Source: Acidimicrobiia bacterium (GTDB lineage Bacteria; Actinomycetota; Acidimicrobiia; Acidimicrobiales; SZUA-35). From it: a DNA stretch of 46,878 nucleotides. Positions 7,690 through 16,418 of this stretch are shown here, piece after piece. Where the stretch lies: NCBI GenBank assembly GCA_003231975.1, contig QIKW01000134.1, forward strand, positions 1 through 46,878. The letters run 5' to 3'. Made by a program: the position numbers and the translations under genes. Within the stretch, counting starts at the first letter, position 1. Every line of letters begins with the position of its first letter. The notes beneath the pieces are model-generated. The model searched no databases and had not been told where the DNA came from. It saw nothing but the letters and a program-made list of their open reading frames with translations.

Positions 7690-8811
7690 ATGAGCAAACT
7701 AGAACCGACGCGCCGTTTCGGCGCCCTCGGAGCACTTGTCGTTGGATGTGTCGGCTTACTGGCGGCCTGCGGAGGCGGTGCCGGGACCACCGAGCGCTTT
7801 GGGTCGGGCGAGCAGTTTTCGGTGCGCGCCGCGTTGGACCAAATACCCTTGGCTTACGCTTCCAATGAGGCAGGGCGCATGGAAATCTACATTGCCGACC
7901 TTGTCTCGGCCGGAGAGGTGAACGGCCAGTCACCACCAGTTGGATCCGATGACGCCACCGAGGCAGCAGCGTGGATTGGGCCGATGACGGGGTTCGGAGA
8001 GGGCATCGCCTTTGCCCCCGTCCCGTTTGCGCTCCGGGAGTCGGTGGGTGACCTGGCTGGCTATCGAAGCGAGGTTGGCTTCGCCCTAACCGATGTCGAC
8101 TCTTCGATAGAGGTCGTCGCTCTCCCAAACTCCGTAACCATTCTGGCCGGCAATCTTGAACCGACTTCCACCATCGAGGTTGCTGAAGGAGTCCTGACAA
8201 TTGGCGAAGGAGACGACTTCGCAATTGACCTCGAGAATCCGTCTACGGCCCGGCCCTTTGGGCGACCCTTGCGCTTGGCCGCCCTCGATGGACTTGTAGC
8301 CCTTACCCCATCAACCGAGCTGGCCTCTGCCTGGCTGGATGCGAACTCGCCCAGACTAGCCCAGGATCAGTCCATGGTCATCGCTGCCGACGCGCTCGAT
8401 AGCCAGGGAGTTTTGGGCGCGGCCCTGTTTCGCTCCCAGTTCAGTTCCGACCTAGCGCCGATCTTCTTGGATGGGGTGGCAGACGCCGATATTGAGGTTC
8501 CAATCAGCGTTCCCTTCGACACCGTCGGACTGGGGTGGGGTGCAGATAGCGGAGAGCCGGTACTCACCCTGGTCTATGTCACTGATAGCAAAAGCGCGGC
8601 TGAAACAATGGCTGGCGAACTCCGGGCGCTACTGGCCGAAGAGGAATCCCTGGTCACCAGGCAGCCTTTTGTGAACCTCCTCTTAGTACGCGAGGTGAAG
8701 GTCGAAGGGCCAGCAGTCGTGGCCTCGCTTCAGCCGAGTCCAGGTACTTCCCTGCAAATCCTTCTGGACATGCTGATGCAGCGAGATCTTCTGTTTGTCT
8801 TCCGCTCCTGA
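7690..8811 (+). CDS. Hypothetical lipoprotein
   Basis: A 373-aa exported lipoprotein: basic N-terminus, hydrophobic core and lipobox LLAAC with lipidated C27 followed by a Gly-rich linker. The ATG at 7690 is chosen because GGAGG lies directly upstream and it gives a proper signal peptide; a GTG 18 bases earlier is less likely. The remaining ~345 residues show alternating hydrophobic strands and acidic loops with no cysteines and no motif I recognise. A pair of similar-looking halves (each with strand-rich sequence and a DIEVPI/SIEVVAL-type segment) may suggest an internally duplicated fold, which is speculative. It stands alone, between the nfuA-like gene and the repeat element at 8857. Function unknown; it should face the outside of the cytoplasmic membrane. 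Confidence 0.8.
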   Translation: MSKLEPTRRFGALGALVVGCVGLLAACGGGAGTTERFGSGEQFSVRAALDQIPLAYASNEAGRMEIYIADLVSAGEVNGQSPPVGSDDATEAAAWIGPMTGFGEGIAFAPVPFALRESVGDLAGYRSEVGFALTDVDSSIEVVALPNSVTILAGNLEPTSTIEVAEGVLTIGEGDDFAIDLENPSTARPFGRPLRLAALDGLVALTPSTELASAWLDANSPRLAQDQSMVIAADALDSQGVLGAALFRSQFSSDLAPIFLDGVADADIEVPISVPFDTVGLGWGADSGEPVLTLVYVTDSKSAAETMAGELRALLAEEESLVTRQPFVNLLLVREVKVEGPAVVASLQPSPGTSLQILLDMLMQRDLLFVFRS

Positions 8812-8856
8812 GCTCGTCAGTGGGGAAAGCTGGGGTCGTCAGAAGTCACCGGTTTC

Positions 8857-8935
8857 GTGTTGCCGACGGCGTCGGCACGCAGCGAGCGGTTAACCCGGAT
8901 GGCTGGGGCCGCTCCGCGGGGCAGGTCCCAATACA
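8857..8935 (+). repeat. Copy 1 of a dispersed modular hairpin repeat (degenerate)
   Basis: A hairpin TGCCGAC-GGC-GTCGGCA (8861-8877) is followed by CGCAGCGAGCGG and a decayed CCCGGATGGCTGG...GGTCCCAATAC block. The same order of blocks occurs at 31777-31855, and the hairpin recurs at 46818-46834. It occupies most of the 132-base gap between the lipoprotein gene and the HMG-CoA-synthase-like gene and ends just before the latter's start. Confidence 0.75.
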
Positions 8936-8943
8936 GTAGAGCT

Positions 8944-10359
8944 ATGCGAGGAATCATTGGATATGGCGCTTATGTTCCCCATCATCGGCTGAAAAGGTCT
9001 GCCATTTCGGCGGCGCTTGGTTATGGCGGGGGTAAGGGCACGCGTGCGGTTGCGGGCCACGATGAAGATGCAACCTCAATGGCGGTCGAGGCCAGCCGCT
9101 CGTTGCTGGCTTCGTTGGACGGCTCTGCCCCTACACCAAGTTCTGTGCTCTTTGCCTCGGCCACCCCTCCCTACCTCGACAAGACAAATGCCAATGTCAT
9201 CCACGCCGCCCTGGACTTGCCACGCGCGGTGTTCGCGGGTGACGTTGGCGGGTCTCCCCGTTCGGTCAATGCGGCGCTTCGGGGTGCGCTTGAGGGAAGC
9301 AGGCCCTCGCTGATTGTTGCCTCGGATGTGCGAACTGGGCGCCCAGGGTCGGCCGATGAATCTGCTCTCGGCGATGCGGCTGCGGCCTGGCTGATCGGCA
9401 GCGAACAAGACGCCCCCGTGATTGCTGAATGGCTGGGCGGCGCGTCTGTCACCGCAGAATTCCTTGACCGCTGGCGCCTTCCAGAGTGGAACTACTCTCG
9501 CGTTTGGGAAGAGCGATTCGGAGAGCATGCCTACCTCCCGCTGGTAGCCGAGGCGGCCGCGGCGGCGTTCCAGCAATGCAGCCTCGACCCTGCCGACGTT
9601 GACATTGCGGTTGTAACCGGCCTTCACGCCAGAGCGGTTAGAGGCGCGGCCAGAGCCGCCGGGGTAGACAGCACCAAGATCGCTGATGGTCTAACGGCAA
9701 CGGTTGGCAACACGGGATCGTCTCACGCCGGTCTGATCCTGGCGTCGGTTCTCGACGACGCCGACCCAGGCCTCACAATCATGGTCATCCATCTGGCCGA
9801 CGGCTGCGACGTTGGATTCTTGCGCACTACCGACGCCATCTCGGAATACAGCAACGCCAACCCGGTTGCTGCCCAGATCTCCTCTGGCAACGACGAGCTT
9901 TCATACAACGCATTCCTAACGTGGCGTGGATTCCTCGATCGGGAACCGCCGCGCCGGCCAGACCCAACCCCGCCTGCCGCCCCGCCGTCCTTTCGCAACG
10001 AAGACTGGAAGTACGCCTTTATTGGTTCGCGAGACCGCGGCTCGGGCGCAATTCACCTGCCCCCGCAGCGAGTCTCAGTGAAGGGAGGCGCGGTGGACGA
10101 TATGGAGCGGGTGCCGATGGCAAATGTTCCCGGCACCATCGCCACATTCACAATCGACCGCCTGGCCTACTCGCTGGCCCCTCCAACCATTGCTGTTGTT
10201 ATCGACTTCGACGGCGGCGGCCGCTTCAACTGTCAGCTCACAGACGCCAGACCAGACCAGGCAGCAATAGGGTTGCGGGTGCAAATGACGTTCCGGCGGA
10301 TGCTCACAGCCGACGGTGTTCACAACTATTTTTGGAAAGCCAAGCCACTTTCGCCCTAG
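8944..10359 (+). CDS. HMG-CoA synthase-like (thiolase fold) protein fused to a DUF35 OB-fold domain
   Basis: A 471-aa protein. Residues 1-~330 follow the thiolase-fold pattern of archaeal-type 3-hydroxy-3-methylglutaryl-CoA synthase/KAS III (GIIGYGAYVPHHR at the start, GNTGSSHAGL near residue 260). Residues ~349-471 match a DUF35 acyl-CoA-associated OB-fold domain. Two things are odd. Where the catalytic Cys is expected the protein reads FAGDVGGS (residues 97-104) with Gly instead of Cys. The rubredoxin-like zinc ribbon of DUF35 keeps its spacing (residues ~361-382) but has none of the four cysteines. In archaea and some bacteria a thiolase, an HMG-CoA synthase and DUF35 form one channelling complex; here the thiolase gene follows directly. 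DXS is present in the window, so mevalonate synthesis is not implied. An acyl-CoA role is likely, the reaction is unknown. Confidence 0.75.
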   Translation: MRGIIGYGAYVPHHRLKRSAISAALGYGGGKGTRAVAGHDEDATSMAVEASRSLLASLDGSAPTPSSVLFASATPPYLDKTNANVIHAALDLPRAVFAGDVGGSPRSVNAALRGALEGSRPSLIVASDVRTGRPGSADESALGDAAAAWLIGSEQDAPVIAEWLGGASVTAEFLDRWRLPEWNYSRVWEERFGEHAYLPLVAEAAAAAFQQCSLDPADVDIAVVTGLHARAVRGAARAAGVDSTKIADGLTATVGNTGSSHAGLILASVLDDADPGLTIMVIHLADGCDVGFLRTTDAISEYSNANPVAAQISSGNDELSYNAFLTWRGFLDREPPRRPDPTPPAAPPSFRNEDWKYAFIGSRDRGSGAIHLPPQRVSVKGGAVDDMERVPMANVPGTIATFTIDRLAYSLAPPTIAVVIDFDGGGRFNCQLTDARPDQAAIGLRVQMTFRRMLTADGVHNYFWKAKPLSP

Positions 10360-10407
10360 CTTTGGGTGCTGGTAGGCACAACAATCAAGCCAGATCAGGA
10401 GGCAGTT

Positions 10408-11610
10408 ATGGCATCACGAGGCATCAAGGATCAGGTCGCCATCGTAGGGATGGGGTGCACCGCCTTTGGCGAACACTGGGACAAAAGCGTCGACGACATG
10501 CTGGTTGAGGCAAGCCAGGAGGCCTATTCCTCGGCCGGGATTGCCCAGGACGACATCGACGCCTACTGGTTTGGCACGTTGGCTTCCGGGGTGTCCGGGC
10601 TCACCCTCAGTCGGGCCCTGAAGATCGACTACAAACCCGTCACCAGGGTTGAGAACATGTGCGCCACCGGGTCTGAGGCGTTCCGCAACGCCTGTTATGC
10701 GGTGGCGTCAGGCGCATACGACGTGGTCGCTGCGGTTGGGGTTGAGAAACTCAAGGACAACGGAATGTCTGGCCTCACCGGCGCAGTCCTTCCCAGCGAT
10801 GGCACAAAGTCTGAGCTAACCGCCCCCGCAATGTTCAGCCTGCTCGCCCCCGCCTATGCCAACAAGTACGGCGTCGACGAGATCGAGATGAAGGAGGTTC
10901 TCACCAGGATTGCTTGGAAGAACCACTTCAACGGGGCCAGGAACAAGCGGGCGCAGTATCAAAAAGAAGTTGGCAAAGACACAATTCGAAACGCCCCGCT
11001 CATTGCTGGCCAGCTTGGGATCTTCGACTGCTCCGGGGTTAGCGACGGGTCTGCTGCTGCCATCATCGTGAGGGCAGAGGACGCCCTGAAATACACAGAC
11101 AACCCACTTTATGTGAAGGCACTAGCGTTCGCCGCTGGCCCGGCGGCTGGCCCCATCGACTCAGACTACGACTACACCACTTTCCACGAGGTGTCCGCCT
11201 CGGCGGCTGATGCCTACGCCCAAGCCGACGTCACAGACCCCCGGGCCCAGCTGGCGATGGCCGAGGTTCACGACTGCTTCACCCCAACTGAATTGGTCTT
11301 GATGGAAGACCTCGGTTTCGCCGAGCGAGGCCTGGCCTGGAAAGAAGTTCTGGCCGGAACGTTCGACCTCGACGGCGAACTACCGATTAATCCCGACGGG
11401 GGTCTCAAGAGCTTTGGCCATCCAATTGGGGCATCCGGGCTGCGCATGCTCTTCGAGTGCTGGCTCCAGCTTCGCCGGGAGGCTCCAGACGACAGGCAAA
11501 TCAAAACGGTCACCGAGGGCGGAAGAACGCTCGGGATGACCCACAATCTTGGCGGGGGCCCAGGCGAGTGCGTCAGCTTCGTCAGCATCGTCGGCTCCGA
11601 ACTGGGCTGA
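10408..11610 (+). CDS. Thiolase-family protein (acetyl-CoA acetyltransferase/SCP-x type)
   Basis: A 400-aa thiolase with the nucleophilic C85 in ENMCATGSEAFRNA, the GHPIGASG motif (H338) and a C-terminal GGGPGECVS block (C388), so the catalytic set appears intact. Start 10408 is supported by AGGAGG nine bases upstream; a longer frame to 10366 is rejected. It lies 48 bases after the HMG-CoA-synthase-like/DUF35 gene and is probably co-transcribed. Family members condense or cleave acyl-CoA thioesters, and several work only with a DUF35 partner; the upstream fusion could supply it. Whether it acts in degradation (SCP-x-like) or in biosynthesis (acetoacetyl-CoA formation) cannot be told from sequence alone. 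Confidence 0.87.
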   Translation: MASRGIKDQVAIVGMGCTAFGEHWDKSVDDMLVEASQEAYSSAGIAQDDIDAYWFGTLASGVSGLTLSRALKIDYKPVTRVENMCATGSEAFRNACYAVASGAYDVVAAVGVEKLKDNGMSGLTGAVLPSDGTKSELTAPAMFSLLAPAYANKYGVDEIEMKEVLTRIAWKNHFNGARNKRAQYQKEVGKDTIRNAPLIAGQLGIFDCSGVSDGSAAAIIVRAEDALKYTDNPLYVKALAFAAGPAAGPIDSDYDYTTFHEVSASAADAYAQADVTDPRAQLAMAEVHDCFTPTELVLMEDLGFAERGLAWKEVLAGTFDLDGELPINPDGGLKSFGHPIGASGLRMLFECWLQLRREAPDDRQIKTVTEGGRTLGMTHNLGGGPGECVSFVSIVGSELG

Positions 11611-11617
11611 GCCTGTC

Positions 11618-12295
11618 GTGGGAGACATCGAAACTCTGGAGCTGATCGGCAGGCTGCTGCTGGCCGCGCTTCTCGGCTCGTTCCTCGGTTACGAGCGCGA
11701 AGCCCGAAGCAAAACCGCGGGGCTGCGAACCCACACGCTTGTAGCCCTCGGCTCTGCCCTGTTCACCATTGCTGGCGCCTTTGGTTCAGACGCGGCGGGG
11801 GTTGACCAAACCAGGGTGGCGGCCCAAGTGGTCACCGGCATTGGCTTTATCGGTGCTGGCACGATTGTGCGGAGTGGCCTTACCGTCACGGGCCTCACCA
11901 CCGCGGCAACTCTTTGGATGGCCGCAGCCCTAGGTGTTGCGTCTGCCGTTGGCATGTACGAAGTTGCGGTGGCGGGTGGAGTCGTTGCCTTATTCTCCCT
12001 CGTCTTTCTGGGGTCGCTCAGCCCGGCCCGGCTGTGGCATCACCATCGCAGGCTGGAACTGCTTTACCAGCCCGGTCATGGCACCCTTGGCCCGCTGTAT
12101 GCCGGGGTGGCCGCAGTGGGTGGCGAGGTCAAGCAGATGTGGATGACAGAAGAGAACGGTTTGCGCCACGTAACGGTGTCTTTAACGAAGGTCAAGGATC
12201 CGGACTTCAACGATTTGCTGCACATGCTCATCAAACGAGATGAGGTGCTTGAGGTTGAGCCCCCGGCAACCCAGCGAGACAGAATCGAGAGCTAA
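11618..12295 (+). CDS. MgtC/SapB-family membrane protein
   Basis: A 225-aa protein with four to five transmembrane segments in its first ~130 residues and the family motifs LLGSFLGYEREARSKTAGLR, VALGSALFT and GIGFIGAGTIVRSG, followed by a cytoplasmic ~85-residue ACT-like tail. MgtC-family proteins are tied to magnesium stress and modulation of the F-ATPase in some bacteria; many environmental homologues are uncharacterised. The GTG start at 11618, eight bases after the thiolase stop, is preferred to an ATG at 11549 that would overlap the thiolase and add an Ala/Ser-rich leader unlike the family. Likely co-transcribed with the thiolase, although no functional link is evident. It converges with the lipoprotein gene on the other strand. 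Confidence 0.85.
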   Translation: MGDIETLELIGRLLLAALLGSFLGYEREARSKTAGLRTHTLVALGSALFTIAGAFGSDAAGVDQTRVAAQVVTGIGFIGAGTIVRSGLTVTGLTTAATLWMAAALGVASAVGMYEVAVAGGVVALFSLVFLGSLSPARLWHHHRRLELLYQPGHGTLGPLYAGVAAVGGEVKQMWMTEENGLRHVTVSLTKVKDPDFNDLLHMLIKRDEVLEVEPPATQRDRIES

Positions 12296-12304
12296 GCCAA
12301 CTGG

Positions 12305-12338
12305 GCGTCAGAGTTGTGAGAGCGTCAGAGCTGTGAGA
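12305..12338. repeat. 17-base tandem duplication at a convergent gene boundary
   Basis: GCGTCAGAGTTGTGAGA (12305-12321) is followed directly by a copy with one change (12322-12338). The second copy contains the stop codon of the minus-strand lipoprotein gene. A small duplication without obvious function. Confidence 0.8.
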
Positions 12339-12843
12339 GCTGCTGGGACACGTCTACACAAGTCACGAAATCTGGCTCGATTACGTTGTGTACCTGCCCT
12401 GCCGAGGTAACACACAGCGTGGAGGACCCACCCCGGTCTGAAACCGATACAGGATCGGTGGTTTCGAACGGCCCAGGTTCGAATGCCACGGCCCACTGCC
12501 CCGAAATCAGACCCTTGTCGCTGGCGTCGGCGCTTACCTGGGCGCCGGTATACAGATCCCAGTAGACGTGGATGTGGTTACCGCTGTCTGTCATATCGAA
12601 GTTTGCCGCCAACTGCACGATCAGCTCGCCGTTGGCCCCAGCAGTGACTGCTTCTATTGTTGCCTGGCACCCATCTGGCGAGCAACCCGGGCCGATTTGG
12701 GCCCCACCGATTCTGTCTTCGGCTTCGCCGTCGACCTCAGTCGGCAGGCTCGAGGCCGGTGCCTCAGGCGCGCTGTCGGTTATAGAAACACAGGCCGCAG
12801 CGGTCAGCACCACAGCAACGAGCAAGGCCAGGTTTCTAACCAC
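12325..12843 (-). CDS. Hypothetical lipoprotein
   Basis: A 172-aa lipoprotein with a GTG start, hydrophobic signal and lipobox TAAAC (C18). The mature part has four cysteines (CSPDGC near residue 54, plus C144 and C161) that could form disulfides, and the motif NHIHVYWDLYTGAQV, whose histidines might bind metal; similar HxHVYWD stretches occur in uncharacterised secreted actinobacterial proteins. Its GTG overlaps the stop of the upstream protease gene by eight bases, so the two lipoproteins are translated from one message. No enzyme family is recognised. It should be anchored outside the cytoplasmic membrane. Confidence 0.75.
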   Translation of the reverse strand: MVRNLALLVAVVLTAAACVSITDSAPEAPASSLPTEVDGEAEDRIGGAQIGPGCSPDGCQATIEAVTAGANGELIVQLAANFDMTDSGNHIHVYWDLYTGAQVSADASDKGLISGQWAVAFEPGPFETTDPVSVSDRGGSSTLCVTSAGQVHNVIEPDFVTCVDVSQQLSQL

Positions 12844-13519
12844 AAGTCAACTCCTGGATCTGGCCGATTTCATCCAAGGATCCCACTACCTCAGACACAG
12901 CAATGGCCCAACCATTTGGCCGGTTGCGGGTTGACGCGAACACCAGGCCTGCGATTCGGCCCATGTCGTCTATTAGCGGCGACCCAGAGTCTCCAGGGTT
13001 GATCTCGGCCTCTAGCTCCAGCCCGGCTCTGGCCCCAACACCGTCAAGCGTCAGCCTTACCCGGCGAAGCACGGTGGCTTCGCCAACACTGGTGCCTTCG
13101 TACCGATGGAGGGCGATTCTCAATGTCTGATCTTCAACCTCGGAGCTGAATTCCATCCCCTGCCTCACCGCAGGCGGCATTGAGGTGTCGTCGAACGCTA
13201 TTACTGCCACGTCTCGTTCGCTGTCACGAAACACTACCGATCCCGGCGTGCTTGTACCATCGGCCGCAACCACATCGAAGCCGCGAATGTTGTCGAAGGC
13301 ATGGGCCACGGTAACCGCCAAGCCGTTGCCGACGGGTGCTGCTGTGGCCCGACTGCCGATGCCCTGCTTGCACGCATCAAGCTGCAATCTCAGCACAGCG
13401 GCCTCCGGACGGACGGGATCGTCGGCCACACAGGCCGACACAAGGATCGCTAGCAGAACCAGCCGGGATGCAAGTTTGATGAGCACTGGATTGCGCCCTG
13501 GTCCGGCTTGGTTTGCCAT
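12836..13519 (-). CDS. Trypsin-like serine protease lipoprotein
   Basis: A 227-aa lipoprotein with lipobox LVSAC (C30) and a chymotrypsin-fold peptidase domain. The catalytic triad is visible: H73 (VTVAHAF), D103 (ERDVAVIA) and S178 (NPGDSGSPL), with the oxyanion-hole glycine in GDSG. C50 may pair with C226 near the C-terminus (QELTCG). There is no PDZ domain, unlike DegP/HtrA. It is first in a two-gene operon with the downstream lipoprotein, overlapping by eight bases, so the latter may be a substrate, inhibitor or partner. It is divergent from the MDR reductase. Location is the outer face of the membrane; substrate unknown. Confidence 0.85.
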   Translation of the reverse strand: MANQAGPGRNPVLIKLASRLVLLAILVSACVADDPVRPEAAVLRLQLDACKQGIGSRATAAPVGNGLAVTVAHAFDNIRGFDVVAADGTSTPGSVVFRDSERDVAVIAFDDTSMPPAVRQGMEFSSEVEDQTLRIALHRYEGTSVGEATVLRRVRLTLDGVGARAGLELEAEINPGDSGSPLIDDMGRIAGLVFASTRNRPNGWAIAVSEVVGSLDEIGQIQELTCG

Positions 13520-13652
13520 TGCCTCAATAGTGCCCGAACCAGTCGGGATTACTTTGACACCCCGCCAAAAAGGCGGCCGCGGTTACACTTCGAGACTCGC
13601 CCTGTTAGCGGTTGGGCTGGCGCTCGGCCCGCTCACAGGCCACCATCTCGGG

Positions 13653-14651
13653 ATGCAGGCATGGCAGGTAACAGAGCTGGGTGAACCGACAGACGTCATG
13701 GAGTTGGTTGAGCTGCCCGATCCAACACCAAGCGCGGGTCGGGTGGTGATCGACGTTGCGGCGGTCGGAGTTAGCTTTCCTGAGCTCCTCACAGTCCGAG
13801 GCGGCTATCAGGCCCAACCGGCTCTGCCGTTCACACCGGGCAACGAGATCGCAGGCGTCGTTTCAGCTGTCGGGTCTGGGGTCACCAATGTGTTGGTTGG
13901 CGACCGAGTGGCCTCGATGTCGCCAGGCGGTTTGGCCGAGAAGGTTGACGTGGCCGCCAAGTCTTGTTTCAGGCTGCCCGAAGCTATGACGATGGCCAAG
14001 GGTTGCTGTCTGATCCTGAACTACGGAACAACGGTGTACGCCTTGGAGAACAGGGCGCAACTTCAGCCCGGTGAGACCCTTCTGGTTACCGCTGCCGCCG
14101 GTGGCGTTGGCTCTGCTGCTGTGCAGATTGGCCGGGCCATGGGCGCCAACGTAATCGGCCTGGCAGGAGGCCCCGAGAAAACCAAGACGGTTTATGGCCT
14201 TGGGGCCGACGTTGCCTTCGACTACCGCGAGACCGACGTGGTCGAGGCGGTTCGGTCCGCCACCGACGGCCTCGGCGCCAACGTGGTCTACGAAGCAGTT
14301 GGAGGAGACATCTTCCATCAGGTTCGGCGCTGCGTTGCGTGGAACGGCCGCCTCCTGATCATCGGCTTCACAAGCGGCACCATTGCGCAGGCGCCAACCA
14401 ACCACGCGTTGCTGAAGAACTACTCGATCGTTGGAGTGCACTGGGGAGCCTGGCTGGCCCGCAGCCCGTCCAACCTTGGCTCCAATTGGGATCGCATCGT
14501 TAAACTGGCTGCGACGGGGCACATCGATCCACTGATTTCTGCGGTGCGGCCGTTCGATGAGGCCGCCCAAGCGCTGGCCGACATCGGCAACCGGAAGACA
14601 GTTGGCAAAGTGGTGATCGAACCCCACCCCGGCTCGGCCGAACGGCAGTAG
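13653..14651 (+). CDS. NADPH:quinone oxidoreductase-like MDR protein
   Basis: A 332-aa zinc-free medium-chain dehydrogenase/reductase. Residues 1-~115 form the GroES-like domain (PFTPGNEIAGVV, VGDRVASM), then a Rossmann fold with the NADPH motif VTAAAGGVGSAAVQIG near residues 147-162 and the typical KNYSIVGVHWG segment near the C-terminus. Structural and catalytic zinc cysteines are absent, as in the quinone reductase/QorA class. The start at 13653 (MQAWQ) fits family length; the open frame runs upstream but overlaps the divergent protease promoter. Substrate is unknown: quinones, enones or enoyl thioesters are all possible. Confidence 0.85.
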   Translation: MQAWQVTELGEPTDVMELVELPDPTPSAGRVVIDVAAVGVSFPELLTVRGGYQAQPALPFTPGNEIAGVVSAVGSGVTNVLVGDRVASMSPGGLAEKVDVAAKSCFRLPEAMTMAKGCCLILNYGTTVYALENRAQLQPGETLLVTAAAGGVGSAAVQIGRAMGANVIGLAGGPEKTKTVYGLGADVAFDYRETDVVEAVRSATDGLGANVVYEAVGGDIFHQVRRCVAWNGRLLIIGFTSGTIAQAPTNHALLKNYSIVGVHWGAWLARSPSNLGSNWDRIVKLAATGHIDPLISAVRPFDEAAQALADIGNRKTVGKVVIEPHPGSAERQ

Positions 14652-14747
14652 CCGCCCAAAAGCGGCGCCGCCCGCCAACGTGGCTGGCTAACATCAGAGC
14701 CGTGAAGTAGCGCCCGACCATCGTCCGACCCGAACGAAAGGCTCGTC

Positions 14748-16418
14748 GTGCGCGCTCGTCACCACAACACTGCTCACCGCAGTACTGCGCAACTTCACAT
14801 CTCCCAGGTCACCTTCAGCCGACCTGATCAAACCATTCTCCGAGACATCTCCCTAACCGTCGGCCCAGGAGATCGCATCGGACTAACGGGGCCAAACGGG
14901 GCAGGCAAGTCAACCTTGCTGGCCATTGGAGCCGGCCATCTCAGGCCAACCGCGGGAGTGGTTGGGGTGATTCCGGCAACGGCAACTGTTGGCCTGCTGA
15001 GCCAAGAGGTGGTTGGCAGACCCGCAGAATCTGTGGGTCAGTTCATAGAGCGACGGCTTGGCATCACGGCCGCAGCAGAGACCCTTGAGGAGGCAACCGC
15101 GGCGTTGGCCCGTGACGGGCTTGACGGTGATGGGGTGCACCCGTCTCCGTCCGACCGTTACGACGAGGCATTGCAAAGATGGCTGGCGCTTGGGGCGGCC
15201 ACATTTGACGAGCGGCTGCCGCCAGTGCTGGCAGACCTCGGCCTCGGCACCGACAAGGCGGACCAGATGGTTGGCAGCCTCTCTGGTGGAGAGCAGGGGA
15301 GGGCCGGTCTGGCCGCAATTGTTCTGGCCCAGTTCGACATTCTGTTGCTTGATGAGCCAACGAACGACCTTGACCAGGCCGGCCTGAAGAAGCTTGAGGC
15401 GCTGCTGCTTGGGCGGTCGGCTCCGTTTGTTGTTGTCTCCCACGATCGTAAGTTCTTGGAGCGCACAGTTACCTCGGTTATCGAGCTGGATGCCAACGAC
15501 AGGACGGCCCGCAGGTTCGAGGGTGGCTGGGCCGCTTTTCAGAAGGAGCGGGCTGTTGCGGCGGCTCACGAGCAGCGCCGGTTCGATGACTACCAAGACA
15601 AGCTGGGCTCTCTGAAAGCCCGAGCTCAAACAGAGCGAGAGTGGTCGGCAAAGGGCGCCCTACGGGCCGCCAGATTCCCGCGAGACAACGACAAGACCAT
15701 CCGCAGCTTCAACATTGAGCAGAGCGAGAACCTGGCAGGTAAGGCTCGCCGGACCGAGCGGGCGATGGAGCGCCTGGACGTTGTTGACAAACCGTGGGAA
15801 CCATGGAGGCTGAACTTCGCGTTTGGAACCGCAGGCCGCTCCGGAGACGTGGTTGTTTGGTTGACCGATGCCGTTGTCAAACGGGGAAGCTTCACGTTGG
15901 GCCCTCTGTCGCTGGAGATCCGATCTGGCGAACGCATCCAAATTGAAGGGCCAAACGGCTGCGGAAAGTCCACCTTGATTGACGCCATCCTCGGCCTGGT
16001 CCAGCTTGCAGGTGGCGAGCGACACCTTGGACCCTCGGTCACAATTGGTCAGCTGGACCAGCGACGCCGCCTGGGCGAAGGCGAAGGGTCCTTGTTGCAG
16101 GCGGTTGAGGAGACAACTGGGGGAAGCGTCGAGGAGTGTCGCAGCGTTCTGGCCAAGTTCGGCCTTGATTCGGACCACGTGGCCAGACCAACAACGGAGC
16201 TGTCTCCTGGTGAGCGGACACGGGCCAATCTCGCGGTATTCCAGATCAGAGGCGTAAACACCGTTGTGCTTGACGAGCCAACAAACCATCTGGACATAGA
16301 AGCCATCGAGCAGTTGGAGTCTGCCCTTGGCCGATTCGATGGGACTCTGATCGTGGTTTCCCATGACCGAGCGTTCTTGGATAATCTAGAAATCAGCCGA
16401 GTGATAAGTCTTGCTTAA
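14748..16418 (+). CDS. ABC-F family ATP-binding protein
   Basis: A 556-aa soluble protein with two ABC ATPase domains and no membrane segments. Domain 1 has Walker A GPNGAGKST (48-56), signature LSGGE and Walker B LLLDEPTND; domain 2 has GPNGCGKST, signature LSPGE and VVLDEPTNH. A charged linker (residues ~245-340) joins them. ABC-F proteins act on the ribosome (translation factors or antibiotic protection) rather than in transport. The GTG start follows GAAAGG. Its stop shares the TTAA at 16415-16418 with the stop of the convergent M15 peptidase gene. The exact ABC-F subclass is not clear; the linker is longer and more Arg/Lys-rich than in EttA. Confidence 0.88.
   Translation: MRARHHNTAHRSTAQLHISQVTFSRPDQTILRDISLTVGPGDRIGLTGPNGAGKSTLLAIGAGHLRPTAGVVGVIPATATVGLLSQEVVGRPAESVGQFIERRLGITAAAETLEEATAALARDGLDGDGVHPSPSDRYDEALQRWLALGAATFDERLPPVLADLGLGTDKADQMVGSLSGGEQGRAGLAAIVLAQFDILLLDEPTNDLDQAGLKKLEALLLGRSAPFVVVSHDRKFLERTVTSVIELDANDRTARRFEGGWAAFQKERAVAAAHEQRRFDDYQDKLGSLKARAQTEREWSAKGALRAARFPRDNDKTIRSFNIEQSENLAGKARRTERAMERLDVVDKPWEPWRLNFAFGTAGRSGDVVVWLTDAVVKRGSFTLGPLSLEIRSGERIQIEGPNGCGKSTLIDAILGLVQLAGGERHLGPSVTIGQLDQRRRLGEGEGSLLQAVEETTGGSVEECRSVLAKFGLDSDHVARPTTELSPGERTRANLAVFQIRGVNTVVLDEPTNHLDIEAIEQLESALGRFDGTLIVVSHDRAFLDNLEISRVISLA

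Noticed and set aside
8857-8943. N-terminal extension of the HMG-CoA-synthase-like protein
   Set aside because: The 29 extra residues are encoded by the dispersed hairpin repeat; the same peptide pattern appears in the non-coding repeat at 31779.
8944-11610. Mevalonate pathway genes
   Set aside because: The synthase-like protein lacks its catalytic Cys, no HMG-CoA reductase or kinase is present, and dxs of the MEP route is in the window.
12836-13519. DegP/HtrA protease
   Set aside because: The triad fits but there is no PDZ domain, the protein is short and it is lipid-anchored.
14748-16418. ABC transporter ATPase
   Set aside because: Two ATPase domains in one chain with a charged linker, no membrane domain and no permease nearby fit ABC-F instead.
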